Shown: positions 10,600-20,107 of the stretch, piece by piece | Position numbering within the stretch: the first letter of the stretch is position 1 | How the letters are laid out: the number at the start of each line of letters is the position of its first letter | DNA from: Sacculina carcini | Lineage: Eukaryota > Arthropoda > Thecostraca > Sacculinidae | NCBI GenBank assembly: GCA_916048095.2 | Contig: OU696594.1 | Span: 4,455,781 to 4,519,780, forward strand | DNA: 64,000 nt | Direction of reading: 5' to 3' | Notes under the pieces: generated by a model | Told to the model about the DNA's origin: nothing | What the model saw: the letters and a program-made list of their open reading frames with translations, nothing else | Database searches by the model: none | Position numbers and translations under genes: made by a program

Positions 10600-11660
10600 T
10601 AGAAAGGGTTCTAGCAAGGTAAAATGTTGAACGCGTTTTATGAAAATTTCTCCTCTCTTATGGTGGATACCCTATGAAATGTCGCTGGATACATGGTAAA
10701 AATGCAAGAATATATGAAACAGACCAAAGTTCAGATATTACGTGAAAATTGAATAACATATTTTGGAGAATTTGACAACATATTTTGGCATTTTTCGTCA
10801 CATGATAAAAACATGAATCGCCAAAGAATCTCATAATAAAATAAAATTCCCAAACTCTAGTGATAACACTTCAAACACGAAGGGCTCATTCAAGTATAGA
10901 GATACTGGGTAACAAAATATCGCACGAATCCGTAATATCCATTGTTGCTAGTTCAAGTTTAAACACAAATGAAAACTCGAGGGCGTATATTACAAGAGTT
11001 CTTCAATTCTATAACATGGAAACTTCACAAGGCACTATGTTAAAAGCCACAACACGAAATTGTCGTGTAGAAACGAAAACAAAACCACACACACGAACAT
11101 ACAAACAAACGCGTTATATGAACACAAGTTAGAAAGCTACACACCGCGTAGAAAATCGTTATGAATAACCAAATAATGATGCAATGCGTTCGGAACTGGC
11201 AAACTGTAAATGAAACACTTGTGAGCAGAACAGGATCAGCTTAAATTCATGAACAATAGAGCAGAATTCAACAAAATTCCACTATATCAGGAATTTTATA
11301 TATAATCACGTAACTTCAGTATTTTATTAAATACTATAAAATAAAAATCGGTGACACAAATCCATACAGAAAATTCGACAAGGCAGAAATGCATAAAATA
11401 AACTGTTTCGACTTGTAGCATTAGCTAAAAAGAAACTGAATTCTAATTGGCTCTGAGCGAAACGGTTGAAAAACAGGAATCAAAGACAATTTATTGTTCG
11501 TATTGAGGGATCATGTTACTGTGGTGAAAAATCCACCATAAAAAGGCTGGACAATTATCAATCATCCTTCGTCAGTTTTCGTATTTCAAGCAAAACTATC
11601 CTAATTGAAAACACACGATTATTAAATACCACAAAATATAAGCAAACATCGGTCATATGA
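10600..11660. other. AT-rich intergenic, nothing recognised
   Basis: No conserved coding signal, RNA gene or repeat end is seen. A short piece at 10865-10895 resembles part of the hAT-like family M1 (AACACTTCAAACACGAAGGG). Confidence 0.3.
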
Positions 11661-11665
11661 AAATA

Positions 11666-11668
<3 letters not shown>

Positions 11669-11722
<54 letters not shown>
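11669..11722. repeat. (AT)n microsatellite
   Basis: An uninterrupted TA dinucleotide run of about 54 bp, directly adjoining one arm of the long inverted repeat at 11720-11876. Confidence 0.95.
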
Positions 11723-11726
<4 letters not shown>

Positions 11727-11876
11727 GAGAGAGAAGAAAACACAAATGACTGCCACTTTAGTCAAACGTTTCGTCAGTGACTGATCTGTCTATAATCACT
11801 GACGAAGGTCTCAAGACCGAAACGTTTGACTAAAGTGGCAGTCATTTGTATTTTCATCTCTCTCTTCATATATGTC
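11720..11876 (+). repeat. Long inverted repeat with hammerhead-like core
   Basis: The left arm at 11720-11773 and the right arm at about 11818-11874 are near-perfect reverse complements over about 54 bp, separated by about 44 bp. Inside the right side, 11799-11823 reads CTGACGA, then a GGTC-TCAA-GACC stem-loop, then GAAAC, with one extra A after CTGACGA. This is the order of the conserved hammerhead ribozyme core (CUGANGA - stem II - GAAA). Penelope-like retroelements are known to carry hammerheads in their terminal repeats, which would fit. The left arm lacks the stem II segment. Confidence 0.5.
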
Positions 11877-11974
11877 GATAACTTCAAATATATATATATG
11901 AAAGGTACACGTGAAATCGAATAATGCATTATTAAGACCAATGGTATTAAGAAGCTCGTTAGATGAAAGTACAA

Positions 11975-12780
11975 CACACACACACACACACAAACCGGAT
12001 TTGGTAGGCGAAAAAAATCGAAGCAAATTGAACACCGCATTATTGCATGAAATTGTGCACTCTTACAGATACGCACACACAAGCACACACACACACACAC
12101 ACACACAGAGACACACAGACACACACACAGTCACACATCAGTAGCACATGTCCTTGAAGATTCAACAAACAGCTATGCATGTTGTCAATAATCGGCAATT
12201 ATTTGTGCATACAACAAGCTTTCACACACGTAATTATACAATAATACAATATATGTTCGCGTGTATGTTTATGTATAAGTGTGTATGAGTGTGTGTGTGT
12301 GTGTTTGTATGTGTGCGTGTGTGTACAGACCCTCAAAGTTTAGCCCATATGAGTGTGTACATATGAGTGTATATGTGAATGTATGTGTATGTGTGTTTGT
12401 GTGTGTGTGTGTATGAAGATGGAAGTTGGTTGTTTCTATTAGAATTTGTGCATTTCAGTAGGCGGATAATAGCCGTCCTGGGTGTCTTTCAAGTACTGGT
12501 AGTAACTCAACACCACCAACAACATGTACACAAACCTGCCACACACACACACACACACAAACATACAAACACACACACATATACAGACACACACTAACAA
12601 ACAAAGGGATATATAAACACACACACACAAACACAAACATATACACATACACACACTAACAAACAAAGGGATATATAAACACACATACAAATACACACAC
12701 ACACATACAAACACACACACAAACACACACACTAACACACATATACACAAAGGGACATATACACACAAACGCATACACAA
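11975..12780. repeat. CA/TG microsatellite cluster
   Basis: CA or TG runs lie near 11976-11992, 12070-12140, 12285-12330 and 12540-12780. The last includes a duplicated unit with ACAAACAAAGGGATATATAA at about 12595 and 12655. Between runs I see no gene. Confidence 0.85.
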
Positions 12781-12782
12781 GA

Positions 12783-13085
12783 AAGCGGGGCGACTTGATC
12801 AAAATCTTCAAGTATATGAAAGATATGACTACTTCAGTAATTACAGTATTTGATAAGCAGATGAAAGGAAGAGGACACAAGTATAAATTAAGGAAAACCC
12901 GTTGCAAAAAGGATATAAAAAGTACAGCTTCCCATACAGAGCTATAGATAGTTGGAATGAACTAACCAAGGATATTTTCGAAAGTGAAAAAATATCAGAG
13001 TTCAAAAGTAAAATTGATAGGTTGAGAGACAGATCAGCTCGAGCTTAAGCTCAAATTCTGTAGAACAATTCGGTGAGTACACACA
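12783..13085 (+). pseudogene. LINE 3' end, family L-CA (copy 1)
   Basis: The plus strand reads RGDLIKIFKYMKD, KGRGHKYKL and RCKKDIK, and then, after frame damage, the closing segment. The end GAGCTTAAGCTCAAATTCTG ... GTGAGTACACACA matches the copy at 17374-17960 closely. It is a 5'-truncated LINE fragment of the CR1/L2 type. Confidence 0.75.
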
Positions 13086-13329
13086 TCACTTGGGCAATTT
13101 GCCACCGTCCTTTCCACCACTGTTGCGTGGGCGTCACCCGGGCACAGACCGAGGTACTACCTGTGTGTGTCTGCGATGAGTGCCTGCGATGTCGCAGCTA
13201 GAAAGATAACATAGACGGGCCCAACCAAATTGACACCAATACACCAGCCGATCTCGCCGCCGCACTTCGCAGTCGCAGCCGAACTGGAGCAGAGCTCTCT
13301 CAGTGTCTGGTGATGTGTCTGGTGATATT

Positions 13330-13830
13330 TGCTGTCATACACAACTACTGGCCCTTCGAGTGGCGCCAACCCAGCCACTGCCGACACACAGCGACGAAGC
13401 GCGATGAAGGCAGAGAGCGAGGAAGAAGCCAGATCGCGCTGCGTTCCAAACAAGTGCGACGACGGAGACATTGCTGGCGCACTCAGATTGCTCACTTCAT
13501 GTGACAGTGTGGTCGGATGCAGCGAAGAAGTGACCAGGGAGCTGGAAGAAAACATCCAGCAGCGCTTGATGACGAACTGATCCCGCCACGTCGTGACTAC
13601 TCCGAGCTCCGCATAGAGAAGCAAGAGGTCCATAAAGTCATCAACAGCCTAATCCATAAGTCATCTAAAGGCTTATCTGATGGACTCGACGGCTTATCTG
13701 ATGGACTCGACTGCCACAAACGGCAGAGACTGGTCAACAGCTGTCAGCTATCCTCACAGCGATATCTAACTGTCCTCATAGCGCTCCAGGCCCAACTCAG
13801 GGTGAGACTTGCGGCAGTTCTCGTGTGACA
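13330..13830 (+). pseudogene. LINE fragment, pre-RT region
   Basis: The plus strand reads KCDDGDIAGALRLLTSCDSV, a pattern common just upstream of the RT domain in one class of LINEs, then after a frame change DYSELRIEKQEVHKVINSLI. A 21-bp unit (GGCTTATCTGATGGACTCGAC) is tandemly duplicated at about 13671-13712. No RT catalytic motif follows. Confidence 0.5.
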
Positions 13831-14007
13831 CGAAGCAAGGCGGTGGTGGCCGGATATTAAGCGGTGGAAAGGGGGCATAGTGGAAGCGGTAACCGGCGAG
13901 CCAATCTTGGCGCGAATCTTGAGAGCACAGTCACATGGGGTCACTGAAGAGTTCAAAGTTTGTTTACATCACGATACAAAAAAACACACACACATACAAA
14001 CACACAT

Positions 14008-14075
14008 TACATTACATTACGACATTTATAACGCGCTTTTCACCCGAGGGTCTCAAAAGCGCTCACACACACACA
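14008..14075 (+). repeat. Palindromic module GCGCTTTT...AAAAGCGC, copy 1
   Basis: CGCGCTTTTCACCCGAGGGT is followed by CTCAAAAGCGCT, so the ends pair as a hairpin. A second copy lies at 30487-30545, and both precede CA-rich tracts. Probably the conserved 3' end of a small retroposon. Confidence 0.6.
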
Positions 14076-14135
14076 CACACACACTCAAGCACAAGAGTCA
14101 TACGCATACACAACCACGAACACACACACTCACCT

Positions 14136-14177
<42 letters not shown>

Positions 14178-14590
14178 CAAACAAGTACATATACGCACAA
14201 ACACAAACATACACTCACGTTTACATACTCAAAAACACAAAAATATACACGCACATACACATTGAATAAGATAGCAAAGCAGACATACAGCACAGAAGAC
14301 AACACAACATACAACACATTAAGACAACACAGCAGGCATACAACGACATACACTCAGATTGACAAATCACAACACAATAGACACACAAATACAAACCAGA
14401 AAACACAACATAACAGACATACAATGACATACACTCCAACAAATAGACAGATAACACAACACAACAGACACACAAACACAGATAACAGAGCTCAACACAA
14501 CACACAGACAGCATACAATGGAGAAATATACATACACAAGAACGGAAAACACACGCATGAAGCACATACACATAGAAGACAGAATTAGGA
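14060..14590. repeat. CA-rich simple sequence
   Basis: A (CA)n core at about 14145-14175 is followed by degenerate ACACA/AACACA-rich sequence to about 14580. Long open frames here encode Thr/His or Val/Cys repeats and are not genes. Confidence 0.85.
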
Positions 14591-14599
14591 AACAATCAG

Positions 14600-15050
14600 A
14601 CCTTATATTCAGTACTAATATATAAAATATTATTAAGACAGTAATAAGACTTGATGATAAATAAATTTTTAGTATGTTTTTTTAAAAGAGATAGAGATTT
14701 GATTGAGCGTATTGAGGGAGAAAGCCTATTGTAGATACGAGGTCCTAAGATAGAGAAACAACGATTGTAGTGAGAATGCCTAGAAGGAAAGGAAGGTTCA
14801 ACTAGTAGAAAAGGATCGTTAGAAGACCAAAGAGAAAGAGATGAGGTTTTATGAGAGAGGAGGTCAAACAGATACGCAGGCTTACGAAGATGAAGAGCTG
14901 AATGAATATTTAAACAAATACGATACTCAACAAGAGCCTTAATGGGAAGTAACCTAAGTTTTTCTAAAGAACACACACACACACATACACACACGCACAC
15001 ATACGAACACACGCACACACTCACACATACACATACACACGTAAACACAT
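14600..15050 (-). pseudogene. LINE RT C-terminal tail with CA tract
   Basis: The minus strand reads LEKLRLLPIKALVEYRICLN, PAYLFDLLSHKTSSLSLWSS and LGPRIYNRLSPSIRSIKSLS, a typical LINE ending (LPVKARIEYKI ... LR.A.PR.WN.LP). The frame is open across this fragment. A (CA)n stretch of about 75 bp (14975-15050) borders it. RT catalytic residues are missing. Confidence 0.7.
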
Positions 15051-15183
15051 AAAACGTCCACAGCTTATGTCCGATCACTAGGAAATCAAAATATATACTA
15101 TATTTATGTATACTTTTTATTATTTATTATATACTTTATGTATAATTTCTCTGTCATTTTTTGTGTGATTATTTCATCTAGTC

Positions 15184-15666
15184 CAGTGGTTCTTAACCTT
15201 ATTGGAGGCACAGAACCCCACAACAGTTCCATACATGCGTTCATCGAACCCTTTGTGTTTGAAGTATTATACGAGAAAAATCACAAATCACGTACGACAA
15301 AGACAGTCACACACAAGTAGGCTACTACTGAGTGGACCGAGTTGCTTGCAGCACAGATATCAAGACCAAGCGATGTGGCGTGATTAACTGCAACCAATGA
15401 TGACCAAGCAGAGCTTGACGTCACGAATTTTTTAATTTTTCAATTTAAATTTTGCAAAATTCAATTTTTGAACCAAATAGATTCTTTTATAAGCACACAT
15501 TTTTGTCTCAAAGGAATTTTAAGTTGCATGAATAAAAAATGAATCTCAAGTTCTGTTGTATTTGTATATTTTTATGTAGCCATCAATAATGCATTGAGGC
15601 TTCGATAACTGACTGCCCTACTGAAAAAGTGTGCCAACACAGGCGGAAAAAGGTTGAGAACCACTG
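15184..15666 (+). mobile_element. hAT-like non-autonomous element, family M1 (copy 1)
   Basis: Terminal inverted repeats are CAGTGGTTCTTAACCTTATT at the left and the reverse complement of CAGTGGTTCTCAACCTTTTT at the right, over 483 bp. The interior is shared with 29351-29683 and, reversed, with 53476-53760. There is no transposase frame. No clear 8-bp target duplication survives here, but the family is hAT-type from the other copies. Confidence 0.75.
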
Positions 15667-15914
15667 GCCTGACCCCTCAGCCACATAGAGGCCAGGAATT
15701 AAGAAGCACATATCTTACATCCTACACAAACTGAATCATATTTATTTATGTTGTTGGTTGTTGATATTTATTGGGCAGTGATGGCAGAGTGTGACATTAT
15801 GGAGTGTTATCGGATGAATTGTTTATTGTTATTTATTTATTATTTTCTGAGCTTTCTTTCTAGAATTATTTTCTTTTCCAACTATCTTTCTTTCTCTACA
15901 TGTTTTTCGGTTAG

Positions 15915-16020
15915 CTTCCAGTACACATGGGACTACCGCGCAGGGTGGTAATAGTGCACTTGCACTCTTCCCCCATGCTACTGTATTTGCCTGTGTAATT
16001 AATAATAATAATAATAATCT
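15915..16020 (-). repeat. Dispersed repeat R1, copy 2 (reverse)
   Basis: The reverse complement of the 7590 copy, ending in (AAT)n. It ends about 12 bases from exon 3 of the four-TM gene, so it has landed right beside a splice donor. Confidence 0.7.
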
Positions 16021-16031
16021 AGTCCTCATAC

Positions 16032-16190
16032 TGACACAATAAGACTGGAGAAGCCAGCCACGCCGAGCACGGAGCTCCACAGTGGCTGCAGGTCGCCAAT
16101 GCTGACCAGAGTCACCACCAGACCCACCAGCATGGCGAATGCGTTCAATGCAGTCATCAAGAGCCACGGTAACAGAAACACACGACGCTC
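16032..16190 (-). CDS. Exon 3 found of the four-TM gene
   Basis: A 159-nt exon of 53 codons, phase 0 at both ends. The acceptor follows a TG tract (TGTGTGCAG) and the donor is GTATGAGG. It encodes ERRVFLLPWLLMTALNAFAM and the start of TM4. It is flanked by an R1 repeat on one side and a tRNA-SINE on the other. Confidence 0.65.
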
Positions 16191-19100
16191 CTGCACACAA
16201 CACCACACACACACACACACACACACAGTTAAAGGTTGAACGTCTCAAGTGACAGCTACTACACGGGAAGAAGTCGAAGCTTATGAACACATAGGTGTGT
16301 CCCGTGCAGCTCGCTGTCACCGCAGAACCGACCCTCTCCACGATATTACGCCACAAGGACGGAAGACGTATTAGAGAGGACCACCTCCCCAGAATACATG
16401 ACACAACACATGACTGATATCTGGTACCATCATTTACTGCTGGGTGGACAGAGACTGTTTGATTATAGAATTCTCCCAAAGAAATTCTCCTCCGCCGGGT
16501 TTTGAACCAAGGACCTCCCGCTAAAGCGTAATGATTATTACGCTAGTGCAATGTTGGTATGTACGAGTACTCGTATATATTGGTTTGTTTATTTACATTT
16601 ACATTTGGCGATTTTGAAAAAGTGTATTAGTCACCATCTATATAATAAACATGAAATTAATTGCGAATGTGAATGCATTTGCGTCTGTGCACTTGAGTGC
16701 GTATGTGTGTGTGTGTGTGTGTGTGTGTACTCACCTAGTTGTACTACAGTATATGAGCTAAGCTCGTGCTGTCCCTCGCACGTGCACGTGCACTTGCGTG
16801 CAATGTCCTCGTGCACGCAAACCACACCATCCATGCTTGGAGATAATATGATGCATTCTTAATTGTGATTGGGCTTCAGTGAAATTTAATCGGTGTATAT
16901 TCATGTGTAATCGCAAGTGCGCATAATAGCTGTCAAATTGGCAACATGACATTTTGACTTTACACCGCCGTAACTTCCTTCAGATACACTTTGGAAAATT
17001 CTAAATTATACCGTATTGTAGAAAATAAATTTTTTAGCTCGATGGTATACTTTATTTTAATGTGTGACAAATAGTTCCTGAGAAATAGTAGAAAAATGAA
17101 TTTATTTTAGTCGCCCGTTGTTCAAGTGTAATTTTGGATGTATTTGAGAATTTTGCCAATTTTACTCGTTTTTTGTATCATTTGTGGGTATAAATTAGAA
17201 TATTTCTCCATAATATATCTAGCATATTTTAGAACGAACCTAAATTTCTAGCTTCAACTATTTTGCTGTCTAATTGGTTCCATTTATCTACGCTCCTAAA
17301 CGAGAAACTATACTTTTTTACATCTTTACATCCCATCATCTTGTGTGCGTGTATGTGTGTGTGTATGTGTGTGTACTCACCGAGCTGTTCTACAGGATTT
17401 GAGCTTAAGCTCGAGCTGACCTGTCTCTCAACCTATCAATTTTACTTTTAAACTCTGACATTTTTTCACTTTCGACAATATCCGTGGGTAGTTTATTCCA
17501 ACTATCTATAGCTCTGTATGGGAAGCTGTACTTCTTTATATCCTTTTTGCAACGGGGTTTCCTTAATTTATACTTGTGTCCTCTTCCTTTCATCTGCTTA
17601 TAAAAACCTGTAATTATTGGAGTAGCCATCTCTTTCATATACTTAAATATGTTTATCAAATCCCCCCGCCTTCTTCTGTCCTCAAGACTAGTTAGGTTCA
17701 GAGCTTGAAGTCGTTCCTCATAGGTCCTGCCCGTCAGTTTCGGAGCAAGTTTCGTCGCCAGTCTTTGGAGTCTTTCCAGTTTCTTTTTGTGTCCCACCTT
17801 ATGGGGGGACCAGACCACGGCGGCGTACTCCAACTTGGGTCTAATCACTGACACTATCAACTCTCTAATCATATGCTCATCCAGAAATTCGAAGGTGTGT
17901 ATAATTCTAACAATCAAAGCATAAATTTTTCCGCAAATGTCATTAATGTGCCATTGATGTGCCCGCTGTGTGTGCGTGCGTGTGTTTGTGTGTGTTTGCA
18001 TATGCATAATCCAAGTAGCGTAAACTTGGCAGCTATACCCCAACCTAGCTCAACGTAGCGAAATTGAAGCGTTGCTCTCATCATCTGTATTAAATGCTCA
18101 CAAATTCTTTCTTGCCACACTGAAATTAAGCCCCAGCCCTAAGCGTAATGTACGCGTAAAAGTGTTGGATTTCGATGAAGAAATATTCTGTGTTGAAAAT
18201 GTCACTAACCTCACGACATCCGTGAATCATGACACAAGTGAATACCAGGTAAACGGCGCATAAAACGGCAGATAAAATCATCATTGTCGTCCAATCTGCT
18301 CCACATATGAACACAAACACAAACACACACAATACATAAAGTACATAAACACACACACAGAGAAAACATAATACATGAAGTACATAAACACACACACACA
18401 CACACACAATACATAAACACACATACACACACAATACATAAACACACACACATACATCATAAATGACACCTCACATATTATGAATGTAAATAAAATTTCA
18501 CCATTTTATCGTGACAGAAAATTGTAGTCGACATTATTGTCTGTGCTGAACAGTAAACTATTGTGAAACAAAAGTAGTTGAGAAAAAATATACAGTGCAG
18601 CCCGGGGATATGAGAGAATTGTCGGTAGTGGAGAAAAAGTCTCTGGGACAATTAGGAAAATTAGACACGTAAATTATAGAAAACGGGCTGGAAGAAATAC
18701 TCTCTTATAACCGGGGTTCTCTTATATCCGGGGGTAAACTGTATAAGAACAAATGACAGGCGTAAGAGACGCACAATAAGCCTAACATACATCATTACGG
18801 AAACGCTCGAACCCCCAAAAATAACCCAAAAGACACACATTTATAGGAGCGTTTATAACTTGTCAAACAATACTGGATGTTGGCAAAATTACTCATTTTA
18901 AAGCAAAAGTAATTGAAGAAATTACATATTAAAAAGTGCAGGCGTACGAGACGAAGCAATATCGCACACTACTGCTGTTAGATCCAGTTGAAAATCATTC
19001 ACTGAGACAATGACGGCATTCAACAGAGAGAGAAAGAAAAGTTGCGCTGATAAGTTCAGTTCTATTGGACAATTTGATATACAGCGAGACTATGATAACA

Positions 19101-19685
19101 CAAATGTGTCTCAAAAAATGCAACTGTTCAGATCAGACAAACAGACACACACGAACAAAATACGAACACTACAAATATTTAACAAGAAATATGTAAATAT
19201 TTCAACATTTTAACAAGAAACAATATTTCAATATCATAATCATCAATCATTCAATAATCATTCAACAATATTTTAACAAGAAGTATTCAAATATTTATCA
19301 TACACACACGCGCACACAACATGTTTATTAAAAAGAAAATTAAATATGTTCACACAAAAATAACCGGTGGTGAAGCTCTCCCCCAAAATATTGTCAATCC
19401 CCAAGCCAAAAAATGTGCCCTGAGTTCCCCAAAATGTCAAATCAAACAAAATGTTCAAATCAGACAAACAGACACACACACACACACCAGTGGCGACGCC
19501 AGGCGTTTATCAGCGAGGGGCTAAGCGAAACATGAGGAACTACACTCGAAATGTTCACGGCAAGGATTTCTTTGGGGGGGAGGGAGATCAGGGGGGCCTG
19601 GTAGGTTTTTTGGGGCGAGGGGAGACTTCAGCCTGTCCAAACCCTCCTCCTCCTTAGCGTCGCCACTGACACGCTGGCACACACT

Positions 19686-19731
<46 letters not shown>

Positions 19732-19866
19732 GACTGACTGACCCATAAAGCCGGTGAGATCGAAGGCGACGTAGTGTTGTTCTCGCAGAGTGACCATGTA
19801 GTCTTCGATGACAGACTTGAAAACAACCATCAGAATGAGGCATACGAGAAATGCTGAGCCGAAAAT
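16032..19866 (-). CDS. Four-TM membrane protein gene, DUF4728/Pasiflora-like (partial, 3 exons)
   Basis: Three minus-strand exons join with matching phases: 19866-19743, 18295-18210 and 16190-16032. The joined 123 residues hold four hydrophobic segments: FGSAFLVCLILMVVFKSVI, MMILSAVLCAVYLVFTCVMI, LLMTALNAFAMLVGLVVTLV and the start of a fourth (LWSSVLGVAGFSSLIVS). The second segment is followed by HGCREERRVFLLPWL, which resembles the basic loop and PWL motif of arthropod DUF4728/Pasiflora-type tetraspan proteins (septate-junction and cuticle-epithelium proteins). Splice sites are AG/GTCAGT, AG/GTTAGT and AG/GTATGA. The N-terminal exon and the C-terminal end were not found. The family assignment is a resemblance call; the exon chain itself is firmer. 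Confidence 0.6.
16235..16560 (-). mobile_element. tRNA-derived SINE, family S1 (copy 1, full length)
   Basis: A reverse-strand copy with a degraded tRNA-like head near 16500-16555 and the complete body (CAGTAAATGATGGTACCAGA ... GTGTAGTAGCTGTCACTTGA). Homologous copies lie at 19905, 36628, 47549, 49020 and 54045. Confidence 0.8.
16735..17340 (-). pseudogene. LINE 3' end, family L-CA (copy 2), interrupted
   Basis: The minus strand at 17340-17205 encodes [20 protein letters not shown], the same tail as the 46.1-kb copy. The matching end (GACAGCACGAGCTTAGCTCA ... GTGAGTACACAC) resumes at about 16775-16735 and runs into (TG)n. About 420 bp of unrelated AT-rich sequence at 16785-17205 splits it and has no recognised ends. 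Confidence 0.65.
17374..17960 (-). pseudogene. LINE RT C-terminal fragment, family L-CA (copy 3, best preserved)
   Basis: An open minus-strand frame of about 190 residues runs from the post-YADD region to the natural stop: FLDEHMIRELIVSVIRPKLE, AAVVWSPHKVGHKKKLERLQ, LEDRRRRGDLINIFKYMKEM and SFPYRAIDSWNKLPTDIVES. This is CR1/L2-type order. The frame is intact over this part, so the insertion is fairly young, but the RT active site and endonuclease are missing by 5' truncation. The 3' end reads GAGCTTAAGCTCAAATCCTG ... GTGAGTACACACAC into a CA tract. Confidence 0.8.
18210..18295 (-). CDS. Exon 2 found of the four-TM gene
   Basis: An 86-nt exon. Two leading bases complete an Asp codon, then WTTMMILSAVLCAVYLVFTC and VMIHGCRE; the end is phase 0. 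The acceptor is GTGGAGCAG next to a CA/TG tract, and the donor is GTTAGTGAC. Confidence 0.6.
18300..18460. repeat. (CA)n tract with ATACATAAA spacers
   Basis: CACA runs alternate with AATACATAAAGTACATAAAC. The tract lies directly upstream, on the minus strand, of the exon 2 acceptor of the four-TM gene. Confidence 0.85.
18591..18744. mobile_element. Tc1/mariner-type MITE, family M4 (copy 1)
   Basis: A 154-bp unit flanked by TA. Its ends are TACAGTGCAGCCCGGGGATA and the complement of TACAGTTTACCCCCGGATAT. It shares TGTCGGTAGTGGAGAAAA with the reversed copy at 38791-38955. No coding sequence. Confidence 0.7.
18750..19480. other. AT-rich, nothing recognised
   Basis: Intron-like sequence of the four-TM gene. 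No repeat end or coding signal is supported. Confidence 0.3.
19488..19668. mobile_element. MITE family M2 (complete copy)
   Basis: A 181-bp unit with terminal inverted repeats CAGTGGCGACGCCA and CAGTGGCGACGCTA. The G-rich interior includes GAGGAACTACACTCGAAATG. The family behaves as a hAT-type MITE, because the 52201 copy has a perfect 8-bp target duplication. Confidence 0.8.
19688..19731. repeat. (CA)n microsatellite
   Basis: About 22 uninterrupted CA units. On the minus strand this is a TG tract starting about 12 bases after the exon 1 donor of the four-TM gene. Confidence 0.95.
19743..19866 (-). CDS. Exon 1 found of the four-TM gene
   Basis: A 124-nt exon, phase 0 in and phase 1 out: IFGSAFLVCLILMVVFKSVI then EDYMVTLREQHYVAFDLTGF. 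The acceptor TGTGTGTGCAG is preceded by a TG/TATG tract; the donor is GTCAGT. It begins in or just before TM1, so an upstream exon carrying the start codon must exist. Confidence 0.6.
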
Positions 19867-19904
19867 CTGCACACACACATACATACATACATATGAGACA
19901 TAAA

Positions 19905-20103
19905 TGGGTACCAGATATCAGTCATGTGTTGTGTCATGCTTTCTGGGGAGGTGGCTCTCTCTAATACGTCTTCCGTCCTTGTGGCGTCATAGCGTCGAGA
20001 GGGTTGGTTCTGCGGTGACAGCGAGCTGCACGGGACACACCTGTGTGTGTTCATAAGCTTCGACTTCTTCCCGTGTAGCAGCTGTCACTTGAGGCATTTA
20101 ACA
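19905..20103 (+). mobile_element. tRNA-derived SINE S1, 5'-truncated copy
   Basis: The body from GGGTACCAGATATCAGTCAT to CAGCTGTCACTTGAGGCATT is present; the tRNA head is missing. Confidence 0.8.
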
Positions 20104-20107
20104 TACA

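Noticed and set aside
13157-13300. Minus-strand hydrophobic segment (GWCIGVNLVGPVYVIFLAAT) as the last exon of the four-TM gene
   Set aside because: No acceptor in the needed phase, and the adjacent sequence belongs to a plus-strand LINE fragment.
13867-14595. Long overlapping frames encoding Thr/His or Val/Cys repeats
   Set aside because: They are translations of (CA)n/(TG)n tracts with no non-repeat conserved segment.
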